Positions 1-11,442 of a stretch of DNA of 64,000 nt are shown piece by piece. Source of the DNA: Chalara sp. BL73 (taxonomy: Eukaryota > Ascomycota > Leotiomycetes > Helotiales); assembly GCA_918026815.1 (NCBI GenBank), contig CAKJVC010000010.1, positions 2,296,501 to 2,360,500 of the forward strand. The letters are read 5' to 3'. Each line of letters begins with the position of its first letter. Within the stretch, counting starts at the first letter, position 1. The notes under the pieces were generated by a model. That model saw only the letters and a list, made by a program, of their open reading frames with translations, was not told where the DNA came from and did not search any database. Both the position numbers and the translations under genes were made by a program.

Positions 1-108
1 CATGATGTAAAAGGCGACCAAGTGGCTATCGGGTTTAGTAATGGCCGAGTTTTATCCTTCGATATTGATCGTATAAGCTTAGACTCAATGATCAAAAACT
101 CAGCATAA
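1..108 (+). CDS. C-terminal end of a WD40-repeat (probably NACHT-WD40) protein, partial
   Basis: The first 35 codons of the window are open and end in TAA at 106-108. The peptide contains GDQVAIGFSNGRVLSF, which has the layout of one WD40 blade as found at the C-terminus of fungal NACHT-WD40 (NWD) proteins. The start and all upstream domains lie outside the window, so assignment to the NWD class is an inference from the blade and from the many STAND genes nearby. A non-STAND WD40 protein is equally possible from this fragment alone. Confidence 0.55.
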   Translation, partial: HDVKGDQVAIGFSNGRVLSFDIDRISLDSMIKNSA

Positions 109-2614
109 TCATGTTTAATAGTATCTTAATAACTTTGGTAGAAAGGAGTCAGGGGGCGTGATGTTTATATACTATGCTAGGAAGAAATTAGCTCTATTAG
201 AATAATAATAAATACAAGGCCATGGTATTTTCAGATACTTCAATGTAGAAAATTCTAGAAGCTTCTATCTGTCTGGTTTATTCGCCACATCTGTGTCATC
301 AAGCTTTGCCAGGAGCTGCAACGATTACAAATTTGGCAAAACTGTTGAAACAAGCCAAGCATAGCTAGCACAAACTTGGGTACGAGAAGCCGGCGATGAC
401 AAGAATGCTTCCCAAAGTGAATGGAAGACGTTGAGTATGAACAGAGCTAGGTATCTGCCACGGCCATGTAAAATAGTCTTGTGTGCAAGTGGGTTTCCTT
501 TTGCCATTCGGTGCTGCCGTGACAACATCATGATCTGGCAAGCAGCCGGTAGATTTGGTTGGTTGCTTGAGCTGCGATGTGAGAAAGTTGCTTCAAGGAC
601 CTTCCTCTCAATCAATGCTTGGCGATTAGGGTTAACCTGCACGAATGCCCTTATGCGCTCCGATAGATCCTCGTTTCCGCCATAGAACCTCACGTTGATA
701 AATCGATTTTGCGAACCAGTCTATAGCGGTATGATTTTTCTGAAGCACTGGCAACCGTGAACCCGCTTTTCTACTTGTATTTCCCCCACTCATTTGCCAA
801 AAGCTCGTTCCCGTACCTTTGCCGCTCCAGGGGCCCGCAGGATAGGGAACTTATCGAAGAACTTGAGGAAGTTATTATATCTGAAGCCGTAGGACAGATC
901 CTCTATCGCGATACTGCTAAGCCACAAGGATGGTTTGAAGAACTGGCAAAGGACTATTCGACTCGGCTCCTAGTTAAGAACAAAACAATGTTCATGTTAT
1001 CATCCAGGATTAGCTCCAGATCTCCGTGGACTCAGGCATATGGGCCACTGTCTAGACTATGATCAGCCCAGCGCTCGGCATATGGGCGGAACATATGAAG
1101 ATAGTAGAAGTGATCTTCGCTTTCCTCCTGCGAGAAAGGTACACAATCTTTGATAAAATGCGTTTTCCGCAATCCCAAGCAGCGTTTTAATGTATTTGTT
1201 GGCTAAGGTAAAAGTTTTTCTAGCGTTGTAGTACTTGCTTTAAATGCTACAAGGAGCCAAGCCCTTTAGTTCTTGTATATTGACGCCGATAGTAACTGTC
1301 TTTTTGCAGACTTCCAAGCCATCCGGCCTTTGCGCCAAGCATCTGATCGAAAAGAACTCAAGTCGTCTAAGCTGAATATTATATTGGCGAAAAAAGTGTA
1401 CAGGCGTATGTATTGCTTATTTGAGAAGTTTTTGACATCGGTGTGGGTCAGTTTTTGGCCATTAATATATTTGAGTATAAGAAACGAGGACAAAGGAATA
1501 GTGTCGTCGCCGAGGGCACAGGTGTTGATCTTAGGAGTCTAAGGATTCTGGGTGGATTGCGAAGGTCTAACTGAAGCTCTTAGTTATTGGAAGTATCTTA
1601 CGATCTGTGGTGCGGGCTAAGGTGGGGATTCACATAGCGGCTTCCTATCTTTCTATCTCATCAGTGGGTAAAGTACAGTACTGTAAAAAGCGAATTTCGT
1701 ATCACTAGATGTTTAGTTAACTTTTTTAATACTGAGGGGCGGGCCGAGCCGAGTGGGCCTGTGGGCTTGGTGGGCCTGTAGCTTGTGTGGCTTGTAGCAG
1801 GGAGGCACAGAACTTAAAGGCAGAATTGGCGATGACCTCCCTTCCTCTTTTCCAACCCGCCAGAGTCAGCCACTTTAATATCAGCTGCGACCACAGCACT
1901 GCAACTAGATGCTACACAGCATATTTTAATCGAAACTCTACTAAAAGAAGGGCTTGAGACTAAGCTAATAGCCCCAGAAGCCTCGTGCTCCATGCGCGCC
2001 GTCCAGAGAATCCGTTTAAAGAGACAGCATTTCGAAATGTCCACCACAAGAACAGACCCGGTCGGCCACCGTAGCTGTATTATAACGTCTGTGCAAAAAC
2101 CCTCGTTGATAACCTAACCGAACAGCTTTACCTGTATCGATGCGAAATGGCGGACTTCTTCTATCGTAAGTTTCGTAAAAAAAAAGTATCAGAAAAATCG
2201 ATCAGTCGGACTTTGCGATCAATAGCCTGGACATGAACAACGACCCATCGCATCGCACAGCAACGAAATGCTGACTTTCGAGATCACTATTTACACCAAA
2301 TATTGCAGTGCAAGTCTTTACCAACTTGGTTTTGTTGACAAGTCTAGCTGCGATGGAAGATCCGGGTATAAGCGCTGGGGGTGGTCTCCGAAATGGTCCT
2401 TCCCAGTCCAGGTCACAAAGTTCGGTCGCGGAAAAAGATGGCACATTCTTCCTGCATATGCTCAAGATGGTATTATGCTAAGGTGAGTATACCAAGAATC
2501 AACAGATACTGATTTGTTTGAGAGCTTCATCGCCTACTTGCTGCCTCACGGTAGCAGATACCCGGAACACAAAGTCGGCAGTAAGTTGTGAGGTGACTTA
2601 AGGATAACCCACTG
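109..2614. other. No supportable gene; AT-rich intergenic stretch
   Basis: Several 60-120 codon open frames exist, for example minus strand 325-693 and plus strand 841-1000, but none begins at a convincing ATG, shows splice partners or resembles a family I recognise. The frame at 841-1000 (with RELIEELEEVIISEAV) could be a gene relic. Bases 126-175 resemble 9158-9207 downstream of the ankyrin NLR. Nothing else is supported. Confidence 0.5.
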
Positions 2615-3821
2615 ATGGCCAGACAGACAATATCGCATCCGATGCCGAGTCTGCTGTGGCCACTAGCTCTTTCTTCACACGAAAGTCATCATCCTGCAGT
2701 CATCAATCAAGCAGGTTGTGTGCCGAATGCCAACAAGGACCTGAAGTACGAGAGCTTAGACACTCCTTGTGGTGCGCCTGATAACCCAGCCATGGCTAAT
2801 CGCACGATATATACTCGAGCATACTCCACCAGAAGTGCTCGGCAACTCGTCTCTGGCAAGGGGCCGAAAGGCGATCCATTATCCGACACAGCCCTCCTTC
2901 ATGAGTTCCGAAATCATACAAAACAATGGAATCAGTGGAACCCGTGGAATCCAGAGTCCACTGCCTTAGTGCCAGTCAGTGTTCGCATCGTCGACACTCT
3001 GGAGCGTACTTTTGACAAGCACTACAAGGATGGCGAGTCGCCAACAGACATTTGGATCGCTTTCATAGGGGCCCCACCTACCATAAATGGAATTGCTACC
3101 CGAATCCGTTCCGCAAAAGATTTGGCAGAAAGATGCGAACTCCTAAACCCCCAAAAAACTCTCTTACGAGGTTGTTTTTGAGTAGGCTATACCCGAGAAG
3201 TATGTGCTGCATGAAGTCTCATTGCAGACCTTAATGAAGCGTGAGCTTCAAGAGCATTGCTTTTTACAACCATCCGTTCTGGAGGTACGATCCACTAGGG
3301 AAGTACGATGCTATACCGCGAGAGAACTCCAGCGACATGCCCCCTGGGAAATGGGCGTCACCCTAGGTGTCTTTGCGCAAAATTTTGGAGCCAGAGCCCC
3401 TCTGGACTGGATCGCTCACCAGCTTTTCCATGATGGTATACGGGCGAAGATTGTGAATAACGACGTGGTTGGGCTTAATTATGCGCATGGGCATGCTGAA
3501 ATAGTTGACTTCCAATTTTTTGGCGGCCTGGATAATAGAATGGACGCTAGTTTATACGATTGGTGGCTTTCAGATATCAACATTTTCCTAGATTACGAAA
3601 AATTCGAGGAATGGAGACGTGTGACAGAAGACAGCATCACTTGGGATCTGATTGGGTTTTGGGAAACTTGGCATAATGTCGATTGCGATGGAACAATTAA
3701 AAGGCTTTCTGCGAAGGAAGCGCTATTATATAATGAGGTAAAAAACAAATTATTAGTTGAGCATGAAAAGGGGAAGGCATCTATTGAAGCAGAAGCTATG
3801 AAGATAGGCTTTATGACTTAA
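2615..3821 (+). pseudogene. DUF7587-like protein, broken by a frameshift and a Trp-to-stop change
   Basis: Two open segments belong to one protein. The first, from the ATG at 2615, reads to about 3130 and contains RIVDTLERTFDKHYKDGESP followed by DIWIAFIGAP. The second, in another frame from about 3140 to the TAA at 3819-3821, contains EVVFE-stop-AIPEKYVLHEVSL, then RAPLDWIAHQLF and LIGFWETWHNVDCDGTI. The frame switch falls in the homopolymer-rich stretch near 3130-3145. The TAG right after it replaces what looks like a Trp codon, a G-to-A change. The overall layout resembles fungal proteins carrying the DUF7587 domain; the family name is from memory of the fold pattern and is moderately sure. 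I see no splice sites that would remove both lesions. Function of the family is unknown to me. Confidence 0.6.
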
Positions 3822-4785
3822 GTTTTTTGGGATTAGTTGTCGCGGCGACCATGAAATGGACTCTCGCATTGCAAATATACTATGCAATGATCAAATACAC
3901 AACACATTACACCAACTTTGAAATGCTCTGGTAACTTACCACTGCTTCTCGTGCCTGTATATCCCTGCTCCACATAACTGTACTACAGTCGCTTGCAAAA
4001 TCGGTTTCCTCCGTTACACCTTAAAAAATTCTGAGCATGGACCCTGTCAGCTAATCTTGGCGCTGACACTATGCGACCGCATCTACTGATTGGTCCATTT
4101 GTAAACTAGCCAGACTCAAAATATGGATCCTGGGTTATGTAGCCTAACAGACGGCGGATACGTACACACATACGGTCTCTCGCACAATCAACTTCCGGTT
4201 ATTTGCGCGCAACACAACTTGTTCCTGCGACCTTGGAGCGCGTGGCACGAACTTTACCTAATTCGTCTTAAATCAACCAGGGTAGCCCTTGCATTGCAGT
4301 ACAGTTCTTCAACACGTGCAGTCCCGCTGGAACCCCGCCTTTGAGATTGTGCTCAGCCTTTCCATTATCAAAACAGCTACCATTTGTCCTTGCCTCCTGT
4401 TGGATATTCTGCGCCTGATCAAATCTGTACCTTTGTACATGCAAATTGACGTGGCAAATGTTGGCTGGAGCTGCAGCTTACCTCGCTAGATTTAAAGCTG
4501 AAGGCTGAATCTAACGCATAATGTTCCGCTCTCTCCCATCTTCGTGATAGTTCGATCTGTAAGTGTTGCTGACTATATGTTTCTGCCAGATGTATGCTAA
4601 CAAGGGTAACGTCGCACAGCGAACGTCGGGCCCTATGTATTGAGACTGCCTTTTTGTTTCGATGGATCGTCATTATTTTTTGTCTCAGCAAGCCTCTTTT
4701 GCGGAAAGCGATCGGTGAAGCGCTGCCAGTCCCTATCATTCGAGCATCCTTTCCGACCTAAACCTCCACGCTGAGCAATTCAAAG
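3822..4785. other. Upstream region of the PNP-NACHT-ankyrin gene, no gene seen
   Basis: Only short, overlapping open frames without splice partners or recognisable motifs are present. The stretch must contain the promoter of the receptor gene starting at 4786, but I cannot point to a specific element. Confidence 0.4.
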
Positions 4786-7700
4786 ATGTCGGAGAATGAT
4801 GGCGAGATCAGGAAAGAAGAACCTGTGTCTAGCGAGACCACGAGGAAGGCAAATAAGTCATCTCGTTCGACTAAGTTCACCCATAATGACTACACTGTGG
4901 GGTGGATCTGCGCGCTGCCCAAGGAGCAGACTGCGGCGATGGCCATGCTAGAACAAAGAGATCCAGATCTCCCCAAGCCACCAAACGACCACAACGCATA
5001 TACCCTGGGATCAGTCTGCAACCATAAGGTCGTTATAGCCTGTCTGCCGAAAGGTAAGTACGGCAATAATTCAGCAGCGACTGTCGCGACCCGAATGGTC
5101 GGTACTTTTCCATCCATCAAATTTGGCCTCATGGTTGGCATTGGCGGCGGTATTCCACCTAATGTTAGACTCGGCGATGTTGTGGTCAGTAGCCCGGACT
5201 ACCAGTATCCTGGGGTGGTCCAGTGGGATCTTGGCAAGACGGAAGAAGGTGGGAAATTCATAAGAACTGGTGCGCTAAACAACCCGCCAAGCGCACTGCT
5301 GACAGCGTTGACAAAATTGGAGAGTGCCCACGACATGAGTGGGTCTAAGGTCCCTCAATATCTAGATGATCTAAAAAAGAACTGGCCAAATCTGGTGCCT
5401 AAGTATATCTTGTCTGATTCCCTCAAGGACCCTTTGTCCGTACCCGACAATTGTCATGGTAGCCGGAGGAGCTGGCAAGCCATGTTCTTAATACTCTGGG
5501 AGAGGATCCTGGCACTGATCGGTTACCTCCTAGGCTGGTCGGTGTTTACTACTATGGGCCATAAGGCTGAGCAAGTGGCGAGCAACGCAGGGAGCAGGGT
5601 TATTGGTGGAGAGCAGAGCAGGGCAAGAAACATGCGCGTTCACTATGGCCTAATCGCATCCGGTAACCAAGTTATCAAGGACGCCAAGGTTCGTGATGGA
5701 CTCAACCAATGTCTTGGCGGGAACTTGTTGTGCGTCGAAATGGAGGCGGCAGGACTGATGAACGACTTTCCGTGCATTGTTATTCGAGGTATATGTGATT
5801 ATGCCGACTCACAGAAGAACGAGGATTGGCAGGAACATGCTGCAGCTGTAGCTGCAGCGTGTGCAAAGGAACTTTTGGAATATGTACAGCCAAGTGATGT
5901 TGACAGAGAACGTCCAGTAAAAGACATACTAGACTTAGGTTAGCTATTTCTGAGTTGAGTAGACAGCAAGTCTCTAATAATACATGCAGTACTTGACGAT
6001 ATAAAAGAGACAAGAAATGGTGTTGACAGACTGATTCTTAGTAACCATCAACGCGAAATCATCAATTGGCTAGATCCGCCAGATCCGTCAACAAATTACG
6101 ACACAGCGTCACAGCGACGTCAGGAGGGCTCAGGTTCTTGGTTTTTACAGGAGGATGTGTTCGTGAAATGGAAGACACTGCGAAGCTCCGTCTTATGGCT
6201 GAATGGCATCCCTGGGTGTGGGAAGACAATTCTCAGCTCCACAATCATTAGAGAGCTTAAAGGAACCCCTTCCTGTCAGCCTCTCCTCTATTTTTACTTC
6301 GACTTCAACGATATAGCCAAGCAGACGCTTGAAAGCATGGCCCGATCCCTTATTCGTCAGCTTTACTGCGAGTATGAGAATACTCAGAAACAATTGGATC
6401 TGCTCTTTTCGTCTTGTAAAAACGGACATGAACGTCCAACCTGTGAATCACTATGTAAGGTTATCTTGCAAATGATAGAACAGGTTAAAGAAGTCTGGAT
6501 TGTTCTAGATGCCCTTGACGAATGTACCTCAAGACAAGGTGGCCCTACAGAAGGATTACTCTCATGGATAATCGACCTCCTGGATCCGGAACAAAGGAAC
6601 GTCCACCTCCTTGTGACAAGTCGGCCAGATCAGGATATTGAATCCACAATAAGAGGGTTTGCTTATAATAACATAGTACCTATTCAGAACAGCTGTATTA
6701 GTGGTGATATCCGTGCGTATATTCGTACGAGAATTCGAGAGGATAATGGCCTTAGGAGATGGCGGTCAAACCTAGCAGTCCAAAATGAGATTGAGACCCG
6801 ACTTATGGAAAAGGCAGACGGAATGTAAGACCAAACAATTTATTATTAATCCATTGTCTGCAAGAAATGTTAAGCGTTGACAGGTTTCGATGGGCTGCAT
6901 GTCAGCTTGATGCGCTGGAAAATTGCCTAGAGTATCGCAGCCTCCAAAATGCTCTCATAAGCCTTCCGAAGACGTTGGAAGAAACCTACGGCAAGATTTT
7001 GCATGATATCCCTGACGAATACCAGCAGAACGCTACAAGAATTCTTCAATTCTTGACATACTCCGAGCGGCCATTAAGAATTGAGGAGGCCGTTGACGCA
7101 ATTGTGGTAGATACTGAAGAGACTCAATACTTTAATCCAAAATATAGGATGCCAGATCCTCGGGAGATCACTCGTTACTGTTCAAGCTTGGTGGTCTTGG
7201 TGTCCCTAAATAGCCATTCCTACGATAAGGATGACAAGCATATGGAGCTTAAGTTGGCACATTTCTCAGTCAAAGAATACTTGATGTCAGGCAAGCTTAA
7301 TGAAAAAATCGCGCGAGCCTATCAGGAGGCTGCTGCCAAGACATCAATTGCAACTGTGTGCCTTGCATATTTGTTGCATTTGGATCAGGATATTCCATTA
7401 AATAAGATCAGAGAGAAATTTCCGTTTGCCCAGTATTCGGCAATGTACTGGATGGACAACGCTGCAATGGCTAAAGGCGAGGACAGAAAACTACAGCATT
7501 TCATCAAGGAATTATTCTGTCATCACAAAAGCGCCTATAGGAACTGCTACAGCCTCTATCGACCAGATTGGCCATGGCATGATGAACCAGTCAAGGCACG
7601 AGAGAACCCAGCTCCAGCGTTATATTACGCATCCTTTGGTGGTTTGGTAAATGCGGTACGGTACATACTGAGTCAAGGCGCTGACGTCAACACGCAAAGT

Positions 7701-8978
7701 GAATACTACGGCAGCGCGCTGCAAGCTGCATCAGCCGGTGGCCATGAGAAGGTCGTTGAGCTGCTGCTTAAAAACGGCGCTGACGCCAACGCTCAAGGCG
7801 GATACTACGGCAGTGCGCTGCAAGCTGCATCAGCGAAAGGCCACGAGAAGATTGTTGAGCTGCTGCTTAAAAACGGCGCTAATATCAACGTGCAAAGTGG
7901 ATACTACAGCAGCTCGCTGCAAGCTGCATCAGCCGAAGGCCACGAGAAGATTGTTAAGCTGCTGCTGAAAAACGGCTCTGACATCAACGCGCAAAATGAA
8001 TACTACGGCAGCGCGCTACAGGGAGCATCAGTCGGAGGCCATGAGAAGATTGTTAAGCTGCTGCTTAAAAACGGCGCTGACATCAACGCGCAAAGTGAAT
8101 ACCCCGGCAACGCTCTACAGGGAGCATCAGCCGGAGGCCATGAGAAGATTGTTGAGCTGCTGCTTAAAGACGGCGCCGACGTCAACGCGCAAAGCGGACA
8201 CCACGGCAGCGCGCTGCAAGCTGCATCAACTAAAGGCCACGAGAAGGTTGTTAAGTTGCTACTTAAAAACAGTGCTAATGTCGACGTACAAAGTAGACAC
8301 CACGGCAGCGCGCTGCAGGCAGCATCAGCCGAAGGCCACGAGAAAATCGTTGAGCTCCTACTTAAAAACGGTGCTGACGTCAACGCGCAAAGTGAATACT
8401 ACAGCAACGCGCTGCAGGTAGCATCTGCCGAAAACCACGAGAAGATCGTTGAGCTGCTGCTTAAAAACGGCGCTGATATCAACGCGCAAAGTAAATACTA
8501 CGGCAGCGCGCTACAGGGAGCATCAGCTGGAGGCCGCGAGAAGATCGTTGAGCTGCTGCTTAAAAACGGTGCTGACGTCAACGCCCAAGGTGGACGCTGC
8601 GGCAGTGCGCTGCGAGCAGCATCAGCTAGAAATCACGAGCAAATCGTTGAGCTACTGCTGAAAAACGGCGCTGACATCAATGCTCAAAGTGAACACTACG
8701 GCAGCGCGCTCCAAGCAGCAGCAGTTGAGGGCCACGAGAAGATTGTTAAGCTGCTTATTAAAAACGGCGCTGACGTCAACGCCCAAGGTGGACACCACGG
8801 CAGCGCGCTGCAAGCAGCATCAGCTAAAGGCTATGAGAAGGTTGTTAAGCTACTGCTTAAGGACAGCGCTGACATCAATGCTCAAAGTGAAAACTACAGC
8901 AATGCGCTACAGGGAGCATCAGCCGGTGGCCACGGGAAGATCGTTGAGCTGCTACTAAAGGAAGGCGCCGAGTGGTGA
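4786..8978 (+). CDS. NLR-like receptor: nucleoside-phosphorylase-like domain, NACHT ATPase, ankyrin repeats
   Basis: Model: exons 4786-5938, 5990-6824 and 6884-8978 (1360 aa). Introns of 51 and 59 bp are GT...AG and the phases match. Residues ~40-370 form a PNP_UDP-type nucleoside phosphorylase-like module (DYTVGWICALPKEQTAA, GIGGGIPP, HYGLIASGNQVIKDA, CVEMEAAGLM, IRGICDYADSHK-like). The NACHT domain follows with Walker A GIPGCGKT (457-464), Walker B VWIVLDALDEC (553-563), and KADGMFRWAACQL, a signature that the second splice restores. Residues 937-1360 are 33-residue ankyrin repeats. In fungal STAND proteins the N-terminal domain is the effector or adaptor, NACHT the nucleotide switch and the repeats the sensor; the PNP-like module may act on nucleosides, but activity is not shown. 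Odd: residues ~223-270 (nt 5453-5590) are not what I expect in the PNP fold and include a hydrophobic run. The gene ends inside repeat 13 after GAEW. It appears intact. Confidence 0.9.
7704..8978 (+). repeat. High-identity ankyrin array, 12 full 99-bp units plus a partial 13th
   Basis: Starting at 7704, every 99 bp encodes a copy of the pattern YYGSALQAAS-xxG-HEKIVELLLK-NGADVNAQ-xx. Twelve complete copies run to 8891, and a thirteenth stops after 28 residues. A divergent ankyrin-like unit precedes the array. Differences between copies concentrate at unit positions 1-4 (YY, HH, YP, RC, HY, NY), 8 (A/G/V), 11-13 (AGG, AKG, AEG, TKG, AEN, ARN, VEG) and 32-33 (GG, SG, SE, SR, SK, NE). In the ankyrin fold these are the beta-hairpin tips and the concave helix surface. 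The near identity makes other frames long and open; those are shadows. Confidence 0.93.
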
Positions 8979-9994
8979 GATTATTCTACCCATTGAGGGC
9001 CGTAAAGGTGGCCTTTGATTCTAAGTGCCTCGCCAATTTGATGGCGATTCTGTCCAAAACATCAACGGAATACAGGGAAACTAAAACAATGATGGCTGGA
9101 CGCCGCTGTCACGCTGCAGGAAGGGGTCACATATCTTTATATATCATATGTACTTTATAATAACTTTGATAGAGAGAGACCTAGGGGAGCCGATGTTTAT
9201 GTTCTATAAAATATTGCTACTGAATGTTCTAGAAACTAATTACCCACATACTCGCTTCGGGTCTGGAGGGCACTCCCGACAAGCAAGTCAGAGGTTTTAA
9301 GTGATGGCAAATAGGCATTATCAGATCGTGGGCTTTGTACAAGTAGATATTCAGGGTTGCTCACAACTCTGCGATTGACACTACTTGCTGGAGGCAATTT
9401 GGGGGATGAACGCCACACAAAATCGCTCCACGTAGCTAGAAGGCGCAGCAAACGGTTGGCTGACATAGTCTGTGCTCATATTTTTTTTTATGCATAATAG
9501 GAGGAAACCGATATTGCAATCCACTGTATCTCCAGTTAATAGAAGGCGCAGTATAAAACGTAGGTCCAAAATAACAAGTCTTTGAAAGTTAGGGACCGCA
9601 GAATGAGCAAGAATTAGCTCCGCTCTGTGATGACTATCAGTGGTCCCTCTAGAGTACAACCGGGCTGGGGTCCACAGCCAGAACGGACCCCGCTTAAAAT
9701 AACTAATTAAAAAAGTAGCGACGCAAAATTCGCCTTTTACTGTACGTACAGTACGGTACTGTAACTTCCATCCCTGTGTCCCGGAAAACCCTGCGTGCCG
9801 GAACGACTTCATGGTCTAGGATCTTAAATCCCCGCCACATAGATGTATAATGTTAAAATTAGTTTGCTATTTAGCTATTTCTCTACAATGGTTCAGTTTG
9901 CAGTAATAAAATATTATGGTTGTGGTCATACTATCAATTGTCCCAGTAGTGGCGTTGAATGCCCTTTCGACTGCTTTCCCCTGCTCTATTATGA
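8979..9994. other. Intergenic, no gene seen
   Basis: Contains the 3' flank of the ankyrin receptor. Bases 9158-9207 resemble 126-175 after the WD40 gene end. Open frames on the minus strand at 9236-9812 lack motifs. The left edge of the pogo transposase remnant lies somewhere between 9900 and 9995. Confidence 0.4.
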
Positions 9995-10681
9995 CTATTG
10001 GCATGCTCGGCTCTGTCAAAGTCTTTATCAGTAAAGACGATCCGCGAAATTATAGAGGCGCGGGCGTCAAGCGAACGGTATTGACTGCCATCGAGTGCAT
10101 AAGTGCAAACGGTAGGTCTTTGTTACCAATGATCATTTGGCCAGCCACTACCCATCAAAGCAACTGGACTACGCTCTCTACCCCTGGATGGCACTATGCG
10201 TGCCCCGAGTCTAAGTATACCGACGGCAAGATCAGCTTGGAGTGGCTTAAGCGTGTATTTTGATACCTAAACTAAAGAACAGGCTAAGCAGAAACCACGA
10301 TTGCTGATTTGTGACGGTTTAGGACGCAAGAGACCCTCAAAGTCTTAGAGTTCTGTTTCGAAAACAATATTATTTATGTCGCCTTCCTTCTCGTACTTCT
10401 CACAAGCTCCAGCCTTTTAATGTCGGGGTCTTTGCGCCCTTGAAGATCTTCTACCGCGATAAAGCTAATCGACTGTTTCAATAAAGTGCAAATACAGTCG
10501 GTAAAGAACACTGTATCTCTTTGTATAGTCCTGCAAAAGAAAAGGCGTTTACGAAGAGAAATATCATCGCCGTATGGGCTGCGACTGGTTTGCTTCTGTT
10601 CGACCCGGACAGAGCACTCAGAGCTGCACCGAAGCCCCCGGCTCAATCAGCTGTTCCAAGAGCCGATGAAATAAAGGTGGG
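9995..10681 (+). pseudogene. Pogo/Fot1-type (DDE) transposase remnant
   Basis: Translation in shifting frames gives KDDPRNYRGAGVKRTVL, LLPMIIWPATTH, ISLEWLKRVF, then LLICDGLG, VLEFCFENNIIL, LPSRTSHKLQPFNVGVFAPLK and ISLYSPAKEKAFTKRNI. This is the C-terminal half of a DDE_1 superfamily transposase of the pogo/Fot1 type: the ICDG aspartate and the 'HKLQP.DVGVFAPLK' block are both recognisable. The frame changes at about 10265, 10325, 10380 and 10500 and there are in-frame stops, so it is dead. The N-terminal DNA-binding half and terminal inverted repeats were not found. Confidence 0.8.
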
Positions 10682-10697
10682 TGCTGTCATGAATGGT

Positions 10698-10760
10698 CAC
10701 GTGATGCAGGTTACGAGGCTGTGGGTCACGTGTTCGGTTCCCATAGGCGAGCGTCACGTG
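10698..10760. promoter_or_regulatory. Cluster of three CACGTG palindromes
   Basis: CACGTG occurs at 10698-10703, 10727-10732 and 10755-10760, each preceded by GT. CACGTG is the E-box bound by fungal bHLH factors, but here the cluster sits next to a dead transposase and could be part of the transposon end. A regulatory role is not shown. Confidence 0.3.
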
Positions 10761-11250
10761 CTCCATTCTCTATTAGGTTGAGGGATCGTTCAACCACATA
10801 CCTTTCCTCTCTAGTTTAGTATCGTCGAATAGAACCTTATGATAGCTACCTTTGCGCCCATATTGGCTTCGTGACAGGTGCTTGTTGTGACGACTCAAAG
10901 CGAACAGGGATCTCGATCCGTAGGTCTCAGGAAGAGGGACTCAAAGGTACGAACGAATGACAATCGTTATAACTAAGAGAACAAACTACGGACAGAAGAA
11001 GGGAAGGAAAGCAGTGCTCTATATACAGGAGGAGGCTGGCCAGCGGCCAGTGTAAGCGAGCTCTGTGGTGTCAGGGGCCGAGCTCCAAGGGGTCCAGGGC
11101 CTTGACACTAATTGGTCATGGCCCCATTTATTGCGGCTACTCCCGCCGCATTGGCGGTTAAAAAGATACTGGTATCCACACGGGACCACTATTCTCATCT
11201 CAACCTTCTGGTAAGTTTGATCATTGCTGTAAACAAACGGCAGCAAGTTA

Positions 11251-11442
11251 GTGATACCACTGGCCATATTCTTTGTCCCCTTTCAGAGAAACGCGAATTT
11301 TGTCGGTCGCGAATCCATCATTGTGGAGATCGGCCGGAAGCTTTCATCTACCAAGGTCTGTCAACGAGTCGCTATGCAGGGACTTGGTGGAACCGACAAG
11401 GCCCAAATTACCCTTGGGTATGCGTTTCGAAGTGTGGGATGA
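11251..11442 (+). pseudogene. NB-ARC (STAND) fragment with a destroyed P-loop
   Basis: The frame reads FFVPFQRNANFVGRESIIV, then RVAMQGLGGTDKAQITLGYAF and stops soon after. Fungal NB-ARC/TPR proteins begin their nucleotide-binding domain with an 'F..VPF.RN..FVGRE' block, followed about 30 residues later by a GLGG.GKTQ.AL.YA P-loop. Here the glycine before the P-loop lysine is Asp and the following Thr is Ala (GGTDKA). No sensor repeats or downstream NB-ARC motifs follow. It is best read as a relic of an NB-ARC gene. Bases 10761-11250 before it and 11443-11820 after it hold nothing I recognise. Confidence 0.6.

Noticed and set aside
7699..8958. Several plus-strand and one minus-strand frames of 70-140 codons over the ankyrin array
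   Set aside because: Shadows of the 99-bp repeat unit; the main frame gives canonical ankyrin repeats and splices to the NACHT domain.
7704..8978. Regular repeats suggesting a CRISPR-like array
   Set aside because: Units are contiguous coding ankyrin repeats without spacers, in a eukaryotic genome.
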